Below are positions 16,619 to 24,754 of a DNA stretch of 49,616 nt, piece after piece (the stretch's first letter is position 1; the number at the start of each line of letters is the position of its first letter). The translations under genes and the position numbers were made by a program. This stretch comes from Nitrospinota bacterium (GTDB lineage: Bacteria > 2-12-FULL-45-22 > JACOWJ01), in contig JACOWJ010000026.1 of NCBI GenBank assembly GCA_016176845.1, positions 1 to 49,616 of the forward strand. The letters run 5' to 3'. Below the pieces are notes generated by a model, which searched no databases, had not been told where the DNA came from, and was given only the letters and a program-made list of their open reading frames with translations.

Positions 16619-17167
16619 CTAAAGCCTGAAAGGCATCCCCAGCAGCCGCAAGAGCTCTCTGGCCTCCTCATCCGTCTTAGCCGTGGTCGTCACGATTACC
16701 CCTAAGCCCCTCATCTTGTCCACCTTATCGTAATCGATCTCCGGGAAGATGACTTGTTCTCGTAGCCCCAGAGCAAAATTGCCCCTGCCATCAAAGGCCT
16801 TCCCCGATACCCCCCTGAAGTCTCGCACGCGGGGCAAGGCTACGCTCACCAGTCGGTCCAGGAACTCATACATCTGACCGCCCCGCAGGGTCACTTTGCA
16901 TCCGATAGACATCCCCGCTCGGAGCTTGAAGTTCGAAATCGATTTACGCGCCTTGGTGACTACGGGCTTCTGCCCGGTGATCCGGCCCAACTCTAGGACC
17001 GCCGAGTCGATCATCTTGGGGTTTTGGGTCGCCTCCCCCAGTCCCATATTGACCACGATCTTTTCCAGTTTCGGGACCTGCATGGGGTTCTTGTAGCCAA
17101 AGGTTCGCTGCAACTGAGGCACAACCTCCTGCTGATATCTCTCTCTCAGTCTGGCAACCGTAACCAT
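16619..17167 (-). CDS. rplE: 50S ribosomal protein L5
   Basis: 182 aa, starting [19 protein letters not shown]. The conserved [16 protein letters not shown] and [16 protein letters not shown] stretches are present. L5 binds 5S rRNA and contacts P-site tRNA. A 192-nt gap holding an inverted-repeat element separates it from rplX; a GAGAGGG site lies about 10 nt before the ATG. Confidence 0.98.
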   Translation of the reverse strand: MVTVARLRERYQQEVVPQLQRTFGYKNPMQVPKLEKIVVNMGLGEATQNPKMIDSAVLELGRITGQKPVVTKARKSISNFKLRAGMSIGCKVTLRGGQMYEFLDRLVSVALPRVRDFRGVSGKAFDGRGNFALGLREQVIFPEIDYDKVDKMRGLGVIVTTTAKTDEEARELLRLLGMPFRL

Positions 17168-17286
17168 GAATCCCTTGCCCTCTCTGGCCGCCGGTCTAAA
17201 CGATCGGCATCCTTATCAGAAGATTTGCCCCCAGCGGCTCTACTTTTTCAAATTCTGAGATTAAAGGTTGTGAAGGTCTTAACTGT

Positions 17287-17356
17287 CTATCCGGAAACCC
17301 CTCTTGCTCCTCTGCCTTCTCGGTCCAGGGAGGCCTTTTGGGAGGTTTTCGGATAG
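17287..17356. repeat. Inverted-repeat element F, copy 1 (70 bp)
   Basis: CTATCCGGAAACCCCTC at 17287-17303 is an imperfect inverted copy (3 mismatches in 17) of GGGAGGTTTTCGGATAG at 17340-17356. The element begins 3 nt after the rplX stop. A second copy with the same ends is at 39016-39130 after nusG. The remaining gap (17168-17286) shows nothing else recognisable. Confidence 0.7.
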
Positions 17357-17359
17357 GCT

Positions 17360-17692
17360 CTAAGTGCGGCCGATGGCCTCTCCGCACTTTTTACAGCTCC
17401 GGACCTTTTTCCCTTCCGGGTTGACCCGGTGGCCTACGCGCACCGGCTCGTTACATCGCGCACAGACAGGCATCACGTTGGAGATATGGAGTTTGGCCTC
17501 TTTTTCTACGATGCCCCCCTGTTGTCCCATCTTCGAAGCGCGCGTATGTCGTTTGACCAGGTTGACCTTCTCCACCAGGAGGCGGCTTTTGCCCGGGAAT
17601 ACCTGAAGGACCTTTCCTCGCTTCCCCTTCTCTTTCCCTGCGATCACTTCGACCAGGTCGTCCTTCTTTACGCTCAGCTTAACGGCCTCCAT
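17360..17692 (-). CDS. rplX: 50S ribosomal protein L24, cysteine-containing form
   Basis: 110 aa from the ATG at 17692; an upstream in-frame GTG is rejected because AGGAGG lies between the two. The KOW motif (VEVIAGKEKGKRGKVLQVFPG) at about 12-32 is typical. The C-terminal half carries CxxC pairs (VCARC and SCKKCG), a zinc-ribbon form of L24. L24 initiates large-subunit assembly. It is followed at once by the F1 repeat element. Confidence 0.97.
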   Translation of the reverse strand: MEAVKLSVKKDDLVEVIAGKEKGKRGKVLQVFPGKSRLLVEKVNLVKRHTRASKMGQQGGIVEKEAKLHISNVMPVCARCNEPVRVGHRVNPEGKKVRSCKKCGEAIGRT

Positions 17693-17703
17693 GCCTCCCT
17701 CCT

Positions 17704-18072
17704 TCACAACACTTCCGGCGCCAAAGAGATAATCTTCATGAATCCGGCTCTCCTCAGCTCTCTCGCCACCGGACCAAAAATGCGCGTGCCCAAAGGCTCC
17801 CTCTGGTCATTGATCAGCACGGCTGCATTCCGATCGAACCGGATATAAGAGCCGTCATCTCGCCTGTGCTCTTTTCGGGTTCGAATCACGACCGCGCGCT
17901 TGACATCCCCCTTCTTGACCGCACCCGTGGGCAAGGCCTCTTTCACCGCAACCACGATGACATCGCCAATATGGCCATACTTCTTCCGGGTTCCCCCTAG
18001 AACCTTAATGCACATGGCCTTCTTGGCCCCTGTATTATCAGCAATATCCAGCATCGTCCGCGATTGTATCAC
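17704..18072 (-). CDS. rplN: 50S ribosomal protein L14
   Basis: 122 aa, the exact family length, if read from a GTG at 18072 ([18 protein letters not shown]). The open frame extends upstream into rpsQ sequence without homology, so the GTG is chosen; GGTGAAAAG precedes it. L14 forms bridges to the 30S and binds the silencing factor RsfS. It is 11 nt from rplX. Confidence 0.97.
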   Translation of the reverse strand: MIQSRTMLDIADNTGAKKAMCIKVLGGTRKKYGHIGDVIVVAVKEALPTGAVKKGDVKRAVVIRTRKEHRRDDGSYIRFDRNAAVLINDQREPLGTRIFGPVARELRRAGFMKIISLAPEVL

Positions 18073-18095
18073 CTTTTCACCCCGTCTCCTAGGCT

Positions 18096-18362
18096 CTAAA
18101 CCGTTGGGGCCTTCTCGACAACCTCCAGGACCCGCCATCGTTTATGACGGCTCAGGGGCCTCGCCTCGATGATCTTTACCTTGTCTCCCTCCCGGCATTC
18201 CTGGTTTTCGTCATGGGCCATGAACTTCTTGGTTCGCTTGACGATGCGCTTATATTGGGGGTGGGGCACAGCCACTTCCATCTTCACCATCACGGTCTTC
18301 TGCATCTTGCCGCTCACCACCTCCCCGATCCTGACCTTTCTCTTTCCCCTTTCTTGTTCCAT
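18096..18362 (-). CDS. rpsQ: 30S ribosomal protein S17
   Basis: 88 aa OB-fold protein. The core [23 protein letters not shown] and the helix [22 protein letters not shown] are the S17 signature. S17 binds 16S rRNA early in assembly. It is 13 nt after rpmC and 23 nt before rplN. Confidence 0.98.
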   Translation of the reverse strand: MEQERGKRKVRIGEVVSGKMQKTVMVKMEVAVPHPQYKRIVKRTKKFMAHDENQECREGDKVKIIEARPLSRHKRWRVLEVVEKAPTV

Positions 18363-18375
18363 ACCGATCTGGCCC

Positions 18376-18561
18376 TTACCCTCTCTCTTTCAGAATGGTC
18401 TTGGCCCTGGCGATATCACGCCGGACCAACCGGATCCTCAGCGGGTTCTCGATCTGCCCCGTAGCCAGTTGATACTTCAAGCTAAAGAGCTCCTGCTGGA
18501 GGTCCCGGATCTTGGTCTTGAGCTCCTCCGCCGACAGCTCCCTCACTTCTGTGGCCTTCAT
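18376..18561 (-). CDS. rpmC: 50S ribosomal protein L29
   Basis: 61 aa from the ATG at 18561 ([20 protein letters not shown]). The frame opens earlier but those codons have no L29 similarity. Two helices with [19 protein letters not shown] between are the family pattern. L29 lies at the polypeptide exit, where trigger factor docks. The 76 nt between it and rplP hold nothing recognised. Confidence 0.97.
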   Translation of the reverse strand: MKATEVRELSAEELKTKIRDLQQELFSLKYQLATGQIENPLRIRLVRRDIARAKTILKERG

Positions 18562-18637
18562 CCCATAACTCCCTAAAGAGCCCCACCTCGTGGCCCCTCC
18601 AGCGAGCACTCGCCAAGGGGACCGCACTCGGCAATGG

Positions 18638-19057
18638 TTAACTGCCTATCGCCCCTTTCGCAATAAACCGGGTCCCCATCGGCAGCTTGTGCGAAGCCAG
18701 CCGCATGGCCTCCTTAGCTACCTCCTCCGAGACCCCATCCATCTCATAGAGGATCCTGCCCGGTTTCACGACGGCGACCCAGAACTCTGGAGGACCTTTG
18801 CCCTTTCCCATCCGGGTCTCGGCCGGCTTCTTGCTGATGGGCTTGTCGGGAAAGGCCCGGACCCAAATCTTGCCCGCTCTCTTGATGTAACGGGTCATCG
18901 CGACCCGGGCCGCCTCAATCTGACGACTGGTCAGCCAGAACGGCTCCAAGGCCTGCAATCCATAGCTGCCAAAGGCCAACGAGGCACCCCGCGTGGCCAT
19001 GCCGGTGCGCCGGCCTCTGTGCTGCTTCCGGTACTTGACCTTCTTCGGCATTAACAT
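18638..19057 (-). CDS. rplP: 50S ribosomal protein L16
   Basis: 139 aa, starting [19 protein letters not shown] and containing RVFPDKPI-like [21 protein letters not shown]16 sits near the A site and peptidyl transferase centre. Standard order rpsC-rplP-rpmC. The start ATG is followed two codons later by a second ATG; the first fits the family. Confidence 0.98.
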   Translation of the reverse strand: MLMPKKVKYRKQHRGRRTGMATRGASLAFGSYGLQALEPFWLTSRQIEAARVAMTRYIKRAGKIWVRAFPDKPISKKPAETRMGKGKGPPEFWVAVVKPGRILYEMDGVSEEVAKEAMRLASHKLPMGTRFIAKGAIGS

Positions 19058-19083
19058 CGGTTATTCGATCTCCCCCTGACCTT

Positions 19084-19761
19084 TCAGCCCCTTGCCCTGG
19101 CTCTCCCCATCGGGATCGGGGGCTCCGGTCGCACCATCCCCAGGATATCCCCTTTAAAGATCCAGACCTTCACGCCAATCATCCCATAGGTGGTCTTGGC
19201 CTCCGCGAAGCCATAGTCAATATCGGCCCGCAAGGTTTGCAAGGGAACCCTTCCCTCCCGATACCATTCGGTCCGAGCCATTTCTGCTCCGGCCAGCCTG
19301 CCCCCACAAGTGATCTTGATGCCCTTCGCCCCAAACCTCATCGTGGAGGTCACGGCCTTCTTCATCGCCCTCCGAAAGGAGACCCGACGCTCCAGTTGCA
19401 AGGCGACATTCTCGGCGACCAGTTGGGCATCCATCTCCGGTCTTCGGACTTCCTTGATATTAATGGCGATCGTCTTGCTGATCTTTTTCTGAAGCTCGTC
19501 CTTGAGTTTGTCGATCTCGGCGCCTTTCTTGCCGATGATGATCCCCGGCCGGGCGGTATGGATATTCATTTTCATCCGGTTGCCCGTCCGCTCGATCTCG
19601 ATCCTTGAGATGCCGGCATGATACAGCCGCTCCTTGATGTACCTGCGCAGGAAGAGGTCCTCGTGCAGCAGGTCGTCGTATCCCTTTTTGGCATACCAAT
19701 TCGACAGCCAGGTCTTATTGATACCCAACCGCAAGCTAATGGGGTTCACCTTCTGTCCCAT
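19084..19761 (-). CDS. rpsC: 30S ribosomal protein S3
   Basis: 225 aa. A KH domain with [18 protein letters not shown] (about residues 70-87) and the C-terminal S3 domain with [13 protein letters not shown] are present. S3 forms the mRNA entry channel with S4 and S5. AGAAGGAGGA lies before the ATG. Upstream is an 86-nt gap filled by repeat cassette B. Confidence 0.98.
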   Translation of the reverse strand: MGQKVNPISLRLGINKTWLSNWYAKKGYDDLLHEDLFLRRYIKERLYHAGISRIEIERTGNRMKMNIHTARPGIIIGKKGAEIDKLKDELQKKISKTIAINIKEVRRPEMDAQLVAENVALQLERRVSFRRAMKKAVTSTMRFGAKGIKITCGGRLAGAEMARTEWYREGRVPLQTLRADIDYGFAEAKTTYGMIGVKVWIFKGDILGMVRPEPPIPMGRARARG

Positions 19762-19786
19762 CGTTCAATCCTCCTTCTAATAGGAA

Positions 19787-19857
19787 CCAGGCGCCTGGAA
19801 TTAGCAAAAGAGCCGTTTCTCTTTTCGCCATCACTAGCTCCTAACCCCTAACGGCTA
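19787..19857. repeat. Palindromic cassette B (rplV-rpsC gap)
   Basis: Contains CCCTAACGGCTA (19846-19857, the inverse of the cassette A core), a 7-bp hairpin AAAAGAG/CTCTTTT (19806-19812 with 19819-19825) and the perfect palindrome CCAGGCGCCTGG (19787-19798). The repeat core supplies the last codons and the TAG stop of rplV. Confidence 0.6.
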
Positions 19858-20258
19858 GCCCCGGCTCCACTGGACCGACGCTGTAACCCTCTGCGGGCAG
19901 AGACCCTCGCACCGACCAGCTTTTCTTGCGCCGATAAGACAAGCGTGATATGGCTGGTCCTCTTTCGAATGGGCGTCGCACGTCCCCTGGCCCGGGGCAG
20001 GAATCGCTTCATGACCGGGCCGCCATCCACCCAGGCTCGGCTCACCATCAGTGAGTCCACATCCACCCTCTCGTTCTGGCCGGCGTTGGCGATGGCGGAC
20101 CTCAAAAGCTTTTCAGTGATCCTGGCGGCAGCTCTCGGAGTGTAACTTAAGATGGAGAGGGCCTCTTCGGCCTTTTTCCCTCGGATCAGGTCCACGACCT
20201 GACGGGCCCTGCGAGGAGAAGTATGGATATGTCGGACAACCGCCCTGGCTGCTTCCAT
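19848..20258 (-). CDS. rplV: 50S ribosomal protein L22 with C-terminal extension
   Basis: 136 aa; typical L22 is about 110-115. The core (HIHTSPRRARQVVDLIRGKK to RKRTSHITLVLSAQ, residues about 11-111) is normal, including the hairpin that lines the exit tunnel. About 25 basic residues follow (GARVSARRGLQRRSSGAG). The last four codons and the stop are made of repeat sequence shared with another gap, so part of the extension may stem from an insertion at the original 3' end. Confidence 0.96.
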   Translation of the reverse strand: MEAARAVVRHIHTSPRRARQVVDLIRGKKAEEALSILSYTPRAAARITEKLLRSAIANAGQNERVDVDSLMVSRAWVDGGPVMKRFLPRARGRATPIRKRTSHITLVLSAQEKLVGARVSARRGLQRRSSGAGASR

Positions 20259-20271
20259 TTGGTTTGATCCC

Positions 20272-20556
20272 TTACTTTACCGAGGTCACCCTCTTGGTAT
20301 GCCCACTGTGGGTCTTAAAGGCCCGGGTTGGAGCGAACTCTCCCAGCCTGTGGCCCACCATGTTCTCGGTGACGTAAACAGGAACGAACTTCTTCCCACT
20401 ATGGACGGCGAAAGTGTGGCCTACCAGGGCAGGGGTGATGGTTGAACGCCGCGACCAAGTCTTTAGGACCTTCCTTTCGCCCTTTTCGTTCATCTCCTCC
20501 ACTTTTTCCGACAGCTTCGGGTCGATATAGGGACCCTTCCTTATGGAACGGCTCAC
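20272..20556 (-). CDS. rpsS: 30S ribosomal protein S19
   Basis: 94 aa, beginning [19 protein letters not shown] and containing [21 protein letters not shown]19 lies in the 30S head and contacts the A-site region with S13. Spacing to rplB 17 nt and to rplV 13 nt, as in a compact S10 operon. Confidence 0.98.
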   Translation of the reverse strand: MSRSIRKGPYIDPKLSEKVEEMNEKGERKVLKTWSRRSTITPALVGHTFAVHSGKKFVPVYVTENMVGHRLGEFAPTRAFKTHSGHTKRVTSVK

Positions 20557-20573
20557 GCCTCTTCACCCCCCCT

Positions 20574-21398
20574 TTATTTCCTTTTTTTCACGATATATTT
20601 GTTGGAATAAGCCTTTTTCTTCCGAGTCTTGTACCCCTTGGTCGGCTGCCCCCAAGGCGTCACCGGGTGTCTTCCCCCCGAGGTTTTCCCCTCTCCCCCT
20701 CCATGGGGATGGTCCACGGGGTTCATGGCGACCCCTCTAACCCTGGGCATGCGGCCCAGCCAGCGCTTCCTTCCCGCCTTGCCCACGCTTACGTTCTCGT
20801 GGTCCAGGTTGCCCACCTGGCCCACAGTCGCCATACAATCCAGCGGGACCAGCCTCACTTCGCCCGAAGGCATCCGAATATGGGCATATTCCCCCTCTTT
20901 GGCCATCAGGCGGGCGAAGGCGCCCGCGCTCCGGACCATCTGCCCTCCCCGGCCCTTCTTCAGCTCGATGTTGTGGATCAGGCTGCCCATGGGGATATCT
21001 CTCAGGGGCAGGGCATTGCCCGGCCGGATCTCCACCCCCGGACCCGACATCACCGTGTCTCCCACCTGGAGCTTCACCGGGGCCAGGATATACCGCTTCT
21101 CCCCGTCGGCATAGTGTAAAAGGGCGATCCGGGCCGACCGGTTGGGATCATATTCGATTGCCGCCACCCTGGCTGGAACATGCCACTTGTCCCGTCTGAA
21201 ATCGATGACCCGGTACTTTCTCTTGTGGCCTCCCCCTCGATAGCGCGCGGTGATCCGGCCGTAACTGTTCCGGCCTCCCGTCTTGGGCTTAGGCTCTAGC
21301 AGGGATTTTTCCGGTCCTCTTCGGGTAATCTCCTCGAAGGTGAGGGCGGTCTGAAACCGCCTCCCTGGAGAGGTCGGGTTATACGTCTTGATCGGCAT
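20574..21398 (-). CDS. rplB: 50S ribosomal protein L2
   Basis: 274 aa, the family length. The C-terminal [20 protein letters not shown] motif near the peptidyl transferase centre is intact, as is [19 protein letters not shown] near the N-terminus. L2 is essential for subunit joining. It starts 4 nt after rplW. Confidence 0.98.
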   Translation of the reverse strand: MPIKTYNPTSPGRRFQTALTFEEITRRGPEKSLLEPKPKTGGRNSYGRITARYRGGGHKRKYRVIDFRRDKWHVPARVAAIEYDPNRSARIALLHYADGEKRYILAPVKLQVGDTVMSGPGVEIRPGNALPLRDIPMGSLIHNIELKKGRGGQMVRSAGAFARLMAKEGEYAHIRMPSGEVRLVPLDCMATVGQVGNLDHENVSVGKAGRKRWLGRMPRVRGVAMNPVDHPHGGGEGKTSGGRHPVTPWGQPTKGYKTRKKKAYSNKYIVKKRK

Positions 21399-21402
21399 CT
21401 CG

Positions 21403-21699
21403 TTAAACCCCCTCGAAGAACTCTATCTTATCGCCATGCTTCAGGGTAATGTAGGCCTTCTTCCAATCGGGCCTCTTGCCCTTTCGCAGGCGCAGCCCCT
21501 TGATCTTTCCCATAACCTTGGTGGTGTTGACATCGAGCACCGTGACCCCGAAGACCTCCTCGATCGCCCGCCGGATCTCATTCTTGTTGGCCCGGAGATC
21601 CACCACAAAGGCCACGCAATCGTTGGCATCTTTCAAGTTGATGCTCTTTTCGGTAACCAGAGGCCGCCGAATGATCTGATAAGGATCCCATGTTTTCAT
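21403..21699 (-). CDS. rplW: 50S ribosomal protein L23
   Basis: 98 aa. The pattern [20 protein letters not shown] followed by [17 protein letters not shown] is typical. L23 is the exit-tunnel docking site for trigger factor and SRP. Its ATG overlaps the rplD stop as ATGA, so the pair is translationally coupled. Confidence 0.98.
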   Translation of the reverse strand: MKTWDPYQIIRRPLVTEKSINLKDANDCVAFVVDLRANKNEIRRAIEEVFGVTVLDVNTTKVMGKIKGLRLRKGKRPDWKKAYITLKHGDKIEFFEGV

Positions 21700-22322
21700 C
21701 TCGATAGGACCCCTTCTATCTTGGAGACTGCCTCCAAGGGAGAAATGATCTGGTCATAGTATAGCAGATCATACACGTTCATGGCCTCCACCTTCAAGGC
21801 CTTGGTTTGAGGCAAGTTTCGCACCGCCAGGGCAAAATTCCGATCGATCTCCGGCAGCAAGAACAAGACCTTCCCCGAGACGCCCAAGCGCTCCAATAGG
21901 GCCACCACCTCTCGGGTCTTGGGGTTCTCCACGGCGACCCGATCAACCACCAGGAATTGGTTCTCCCGGACCTTGGAGCTTAAGGCCACCCTCAGGGCGG
22001 CCCGGCGGACCTTTTTGGGAACCGAATAGGCATAATCTCGGGGCTTGGGGCCGAAACTGATGCCTCCACCCCGCCACAGGGGGGATCGCTTATGCCCAGC
22101 CCGGGCCCTTCCGGTCCCCTTCTGCCTCCAAGGTTTCACGTTGCTCCCGCTAACCTCGGACATCGTCTTGGTGGAGGCCGTCCCTCTTCGCCGGTTGGCC
22201 AGCTGCATCGTCACCACCTCTTGCAGAAGGTGCTCCTTGCCCTCTACGGCGAAGACCTCGGGCTTCAGCGCTACCTCGCCCACCTTTTGCCTGTTGATAT
22301 CGATCACATCCACCGTCGGCAT
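21696..22322 (-). CDS. rplD: 50S ribosomal protein L4
   Basis: 208 aa. The extended loop with WRQKGTGRARAGHKRSPLWR (about residues 63-82) lines the exit tunnel. In E. coli L4 also controls the S10 operon by attenuation at its leader; no equivalent leader is evident here, since rpsJ is fused behind tuf. The stop overlaps the rplW start. Confidence 0.98.
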   Translation of the reverse strand: MPTVDVIDINRQKVGEVALKPEVFAVEGKEHLLQEVVTMQLANRRRGTASTKTMSEVSGSNVKPWRQKGTGRARAGHKRSPLWRGGGISFGPKPRDYAYSVPKKVRRAALRVALSSKVRENQFLVVDRVAVENPKTREVVALLERLGVSGKVLFLLPEIDRNFALAVRNLPQTKALKVEAMNVYDLLYYDQIISPLEAVSKIEGVLSR

Positions 22323-22378
22323 CTCTCTTCCTCATGAGGCATAACGACCCCATCGCCCAAGCGATAGGCCCTGTGAGT

Positions 22379-23032
22379 CTAACTGCCTTTGGGACCGACC
22401 GCCTTCTTCTTGCTCTTCCGGATGAGGAGCAGCCCGCCCTCCGCACCCGGCACCGCCCCTCGGATGAAAAGCAGGTTTCGCTCCGGGATGATCCGTAAGA
22501 TCCTGAGGTTTTGAACCGTGACCCGCTCGCCACCCATCCTCCCGGCCATCCTCATGCCCTTGAATACCCGGGAGGGATAAGCCGAAGAGCCGATCGATCC
22601 CGGTCCCCGGAAGGACTCATGGGTCCCGTGAGAGCCCGGGGCCCCCGAGAAGCCATGTCGCTCCATCACCCCTGCAAAACCGTGCCCTTTGGACCTCCCA
22701 ATGACATCCACGAACTCTCCGGCCTTGAAAATCTCCACTCCCACGGCCTGCCCCACCTGGATGGCCTCGAGGTCCGATGCAGGGACCTCCCGCAAGGCCC
22801 GGACCGGGTCCACCTTCGCCTTTTCCAGATGCTTCAAGAAGGGCTTGCTCAATCGGCCAGGCTTCTGCGGACCAAACCCCATCTGGACCGCCTCATACCC
22901 GTCCTTCTTTTCCATCTTCTTCTGAACTACCCAGCAGGGACCGGCCTCCACGATGGTGACAGCAATGGGATTACCCTCTGAGGAGAAAACCTGGGTCATC
23001 CCCAGCTTCTTTCCCAACAAGCCCTGTATCAT
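22379..23032 (-). CDS. rplC: 50S ribosomal protein L3
   Basis: 217 aa from the ATG at 23032 (MIQGLLGKKLGMTQVF), preceded by GGGAG; the longer frame uses a TTG in the repeat region and is rejected. The W-loop region GHGFAGVMERHGFSG near the peptidyl transferase centre is clear. A 109-nt gap before it holds a hairpin cassette of TAATCCC heptamers. Confidence 0.97.
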   Translation of the reverse strand: MIQGLLGKKLGMTQVFSSEGNPIAVTIVEAGPCWVVQKKMEKKDGYEAVQMGFGPQKPGRLSKPFLKHLEKAKVDPVRALREVPASDLEAIQVGQAVGVEIFKAGEFVDVIGRSKGHGFAGVMERHGFSGAPGSHGTHESFRGPGSIGSSAYPSRVFKGMRMAGRMGGERVTVQNLRILRIIPERNLLFIRGAVPGAEGGLLLIRKSKKKAVGPKGS

Positions 23033-23050
23033 CTGGTCTCCCGAAAGCAA

Positions 23051-23132
23051 GGGGTTAGGATCCAGGGATTAGGGATTAGTAGAAACCGAGGATTACCAAC
23101 TCGTTCTTACTAACCCCTAATCCCTAATCCCT
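23051..23132. repeat. Convergent heptamer hairpin cassette C (TAATCCC type)
   Basis: AGGGATTAGGGATTAG (23064-23079) and CTAATCCCTAATCCCT (23117-23132) are a perfect 16-bp inverted repeat made of tandem 7-mers, with variant units GGGGTTA and TAACCCC beside them. It begins 9 nt after the rpsJ stop and ends about 20 nt before rplC. It would fold into a stable hairpin in the mRNA; there is no U-run. Confidence 0.9.
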
Positions 23133-23141
23133 CTTTGCGCG

Positions 23142-23450
23142 CTAAAGTTTGATCTCGATGTCCACCCCGGCGGACAGGTCCAATTTCATCAGCTCGTCGA
23201 TCGTTTGAGGGGTGGGATCGTAGATATCCAAGAGGCGCTTGTGGGTACGGATCTCAAACTGCTCCCGCGATTTCTTATCCACGTGGGGTGACCTCAAGAC
23301 GGTGAACTTGTTCTTGACGGTGGGAAGGGGAATTGGCCCGACCACCTTGGCCCCGGTCTTCTTGGCCGTCTCCACGATCTCCCCCACGGACTGATCCAAT
23401 ACCCTGTGATCGTAAGCCTTCAGGTGGATCCTGATCTTTTGGTTCGCCAT
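23142..23450 (-). CDS. rpsJ: 30S ribosomal protein S10 (NusE)
   Basis: 102 aa from the ATG at 23450, preceded by AGAGG; the frame opens five codons earlier. The sequence [18 protein letters not shown] and the loop [20 protein letters not shown] are the S10 signature. Besides its place in the 30S head, S10 acts with NusB in antitermination and binds NusG. It follows tuf after 76 nt, so the S10 operon appears joined to the str operon. Confidence 0.98.
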   Translation of the reverse strand: MANQKIRIHLKAYDHRVLDQSVGEIVETAKKTGAKVVGPIPLPTVKNKFTVLRSPHVDKKSREQFEIRTHKRLLDIYDPTPQTIDELMKLDLSAGVDIEIKL

Positions 23451-23526
23451 AACCTCTCTTGACAAAGAAGTCTCCTATCGGGCCCCCCTTGCGGGCGCAC
23501 CTTCGTAAGGCCGGGATAGCCCCCCT

Positions 23527-24726
23527 CTATTCGATGATCTCGCTGATTACACCTGCCCCTACGGTCCGGCCACCCTCACGGATAGCGAATCGCAGCTCCT
23601 TCTCCATGGCGATCGGGGTGATCAGATCGACCTTCAAGCCGACGTTATCCCCAGGCATCACCATCTCCACCCCCTCGGGCAGCTCCACCACCCCGGTCAC
23701 GTCCGTTGTCCGGAAGTAAAATTGAGGCCGGTAGCCGTTGAAGAAGGGGGTATGTCGCCCGCCCTCCTCTTTGCTCAAGATATAGGTCTCGGCCCGGAAC
23801 TTGGTATGCGGGGTAATGCTTGCCGGCTTGGCCAACACTTGCCCCCGCTCGATCTCTTCCCGCTTGACGCCTCGCAGCAACACCCCGATGTTATCGCCCG
23901 CCTGTCCCTGATCCAGGATCTTGCGGAACATTTCGACCCCCGTGGCCACCGTCTTGACGGTTTTGCGGAAGCCGACGATCTCCACCTCCTCCCCGACCTT
24001 GATGACCCCGCGCTCGACCCTCCCGGTCGCCACGGTCCCCCGGCCGGAGATGGTGAAGACGTCCTCAACCGACATCAGGAAGGGCTTATCGATGTCCCGC
24101 ACCGGCGTGGGGACAGAACTATCGACCGCCTCCATCAGCTCGAGGATGGGCTTGCAGCTCTCGCAGGTGTCCTTGCCGCAGCCGCAGTTCAGGGCGTTCA
24201 GGGCGGATCCCGCGATCACGGGCACCTCATCCCCCGGGAAGGAGTACTTGCTCAGCAGCTCTCGCACCTCCAGCTCCACCAGCTCCAGCAGCTCCTTGTC
24301 GTCCACCGCGTCGGCCTTGTTCATGAAGACCAGGATGTAGGGCACCCCGACCTGGCGAGCCAGCAGGATGTGCTCCCGCGTCTGGGGCATGGGGCCATCG
24401 GCGGCGCTGACCACCAGGATCGCCCCGTCCATCTGCGCAGCCCCGGTGATCATGTTCTTGATGTAATCAGCATGGCCAGGGCAATCGACATGGGCATAAT
24501 GGCGATTGGCGGTCTGGTACTCGACGTGGGCGGTGGCGATGGTAATCCCCCGCTCCTTCTCTTCCGGCGCCTTGTCGATCTCATCGAAGGGCACGAAACT
24601 GGCCATCCCCCGCTTCGACAAGACCAGCGTAATGGCAGCCGTCAACGTGGTCTTGCCATGATCGATGTGGCCGATCGTACCGACATTTACGTGAGGCTTG
24701 GTCCTTGCAAATTTCTCTTTGGCCAT
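23527..24726 (-). CDS. tuf: Elongation factor Tu with a four-cysteine insert
   Basis: 399 aa. GTPase motifs: GHIDHGKT at 19-26, DCPGH at 81-85, NKAD at 136-139 and SAL at 174-176. Domains II and III are complete and end [11 protein letters not shown]. Between the G5 motif and the helix ILELMEAVD there is a short insert with Cys181, Cys183, Cys188 and Cys191 ([11 protein letters not shown]), which looks like a small metal site. EF-Tu brings aminoacyl-tRNA to the ribosome. This is the only tuf in the window; the other common location beside tRNA-Thr lacks one. Confidence 0.97.
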   Translation of the reverse strand: MAKEKFARTKPHVNVGTIGHIDHGKTTLTAAITLVLSKRGMASFVPFDEIDKAPEEKERGITIATAHVEYQTANRHYAHVDCPGHADYIKNMITGAAQMDGAILVVSAADGPMPQTREHILLARQVGVPYILVFMNKADAVDDKELLELVELEVRELLSKYSFPGDEVPVIAGSALNALNCGCGKDTCESCKPILELMEAVDSSVPTPVRDIDKPFLMSVEDVFTISGRGTVATGRVERGVIKVGEEVEIVGFRKTVKTVATGVEMFRKILDQGQAGDNIGVLLRGVKREEIERGQVLAKPASITPHTKFRAETYILSKEEGGRHTPFFNGYRPQFYFRTTDVTGVVELPEGVEMVMPGDNVGLKVDLITPIAMEKELRFAIREGGRTVGAGVISEIIE

Positions 24727-24754
24727 TGCTGATTTACCTCCTCCTTAAAGCTTT

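Noticed and set aside
23527-24726. Selenocysteine- or tmRNA-related reading of the EF-Tu insert
   Set aside because: The insert is an ordinary in-frame coding segment without stop codons or recoding signals.
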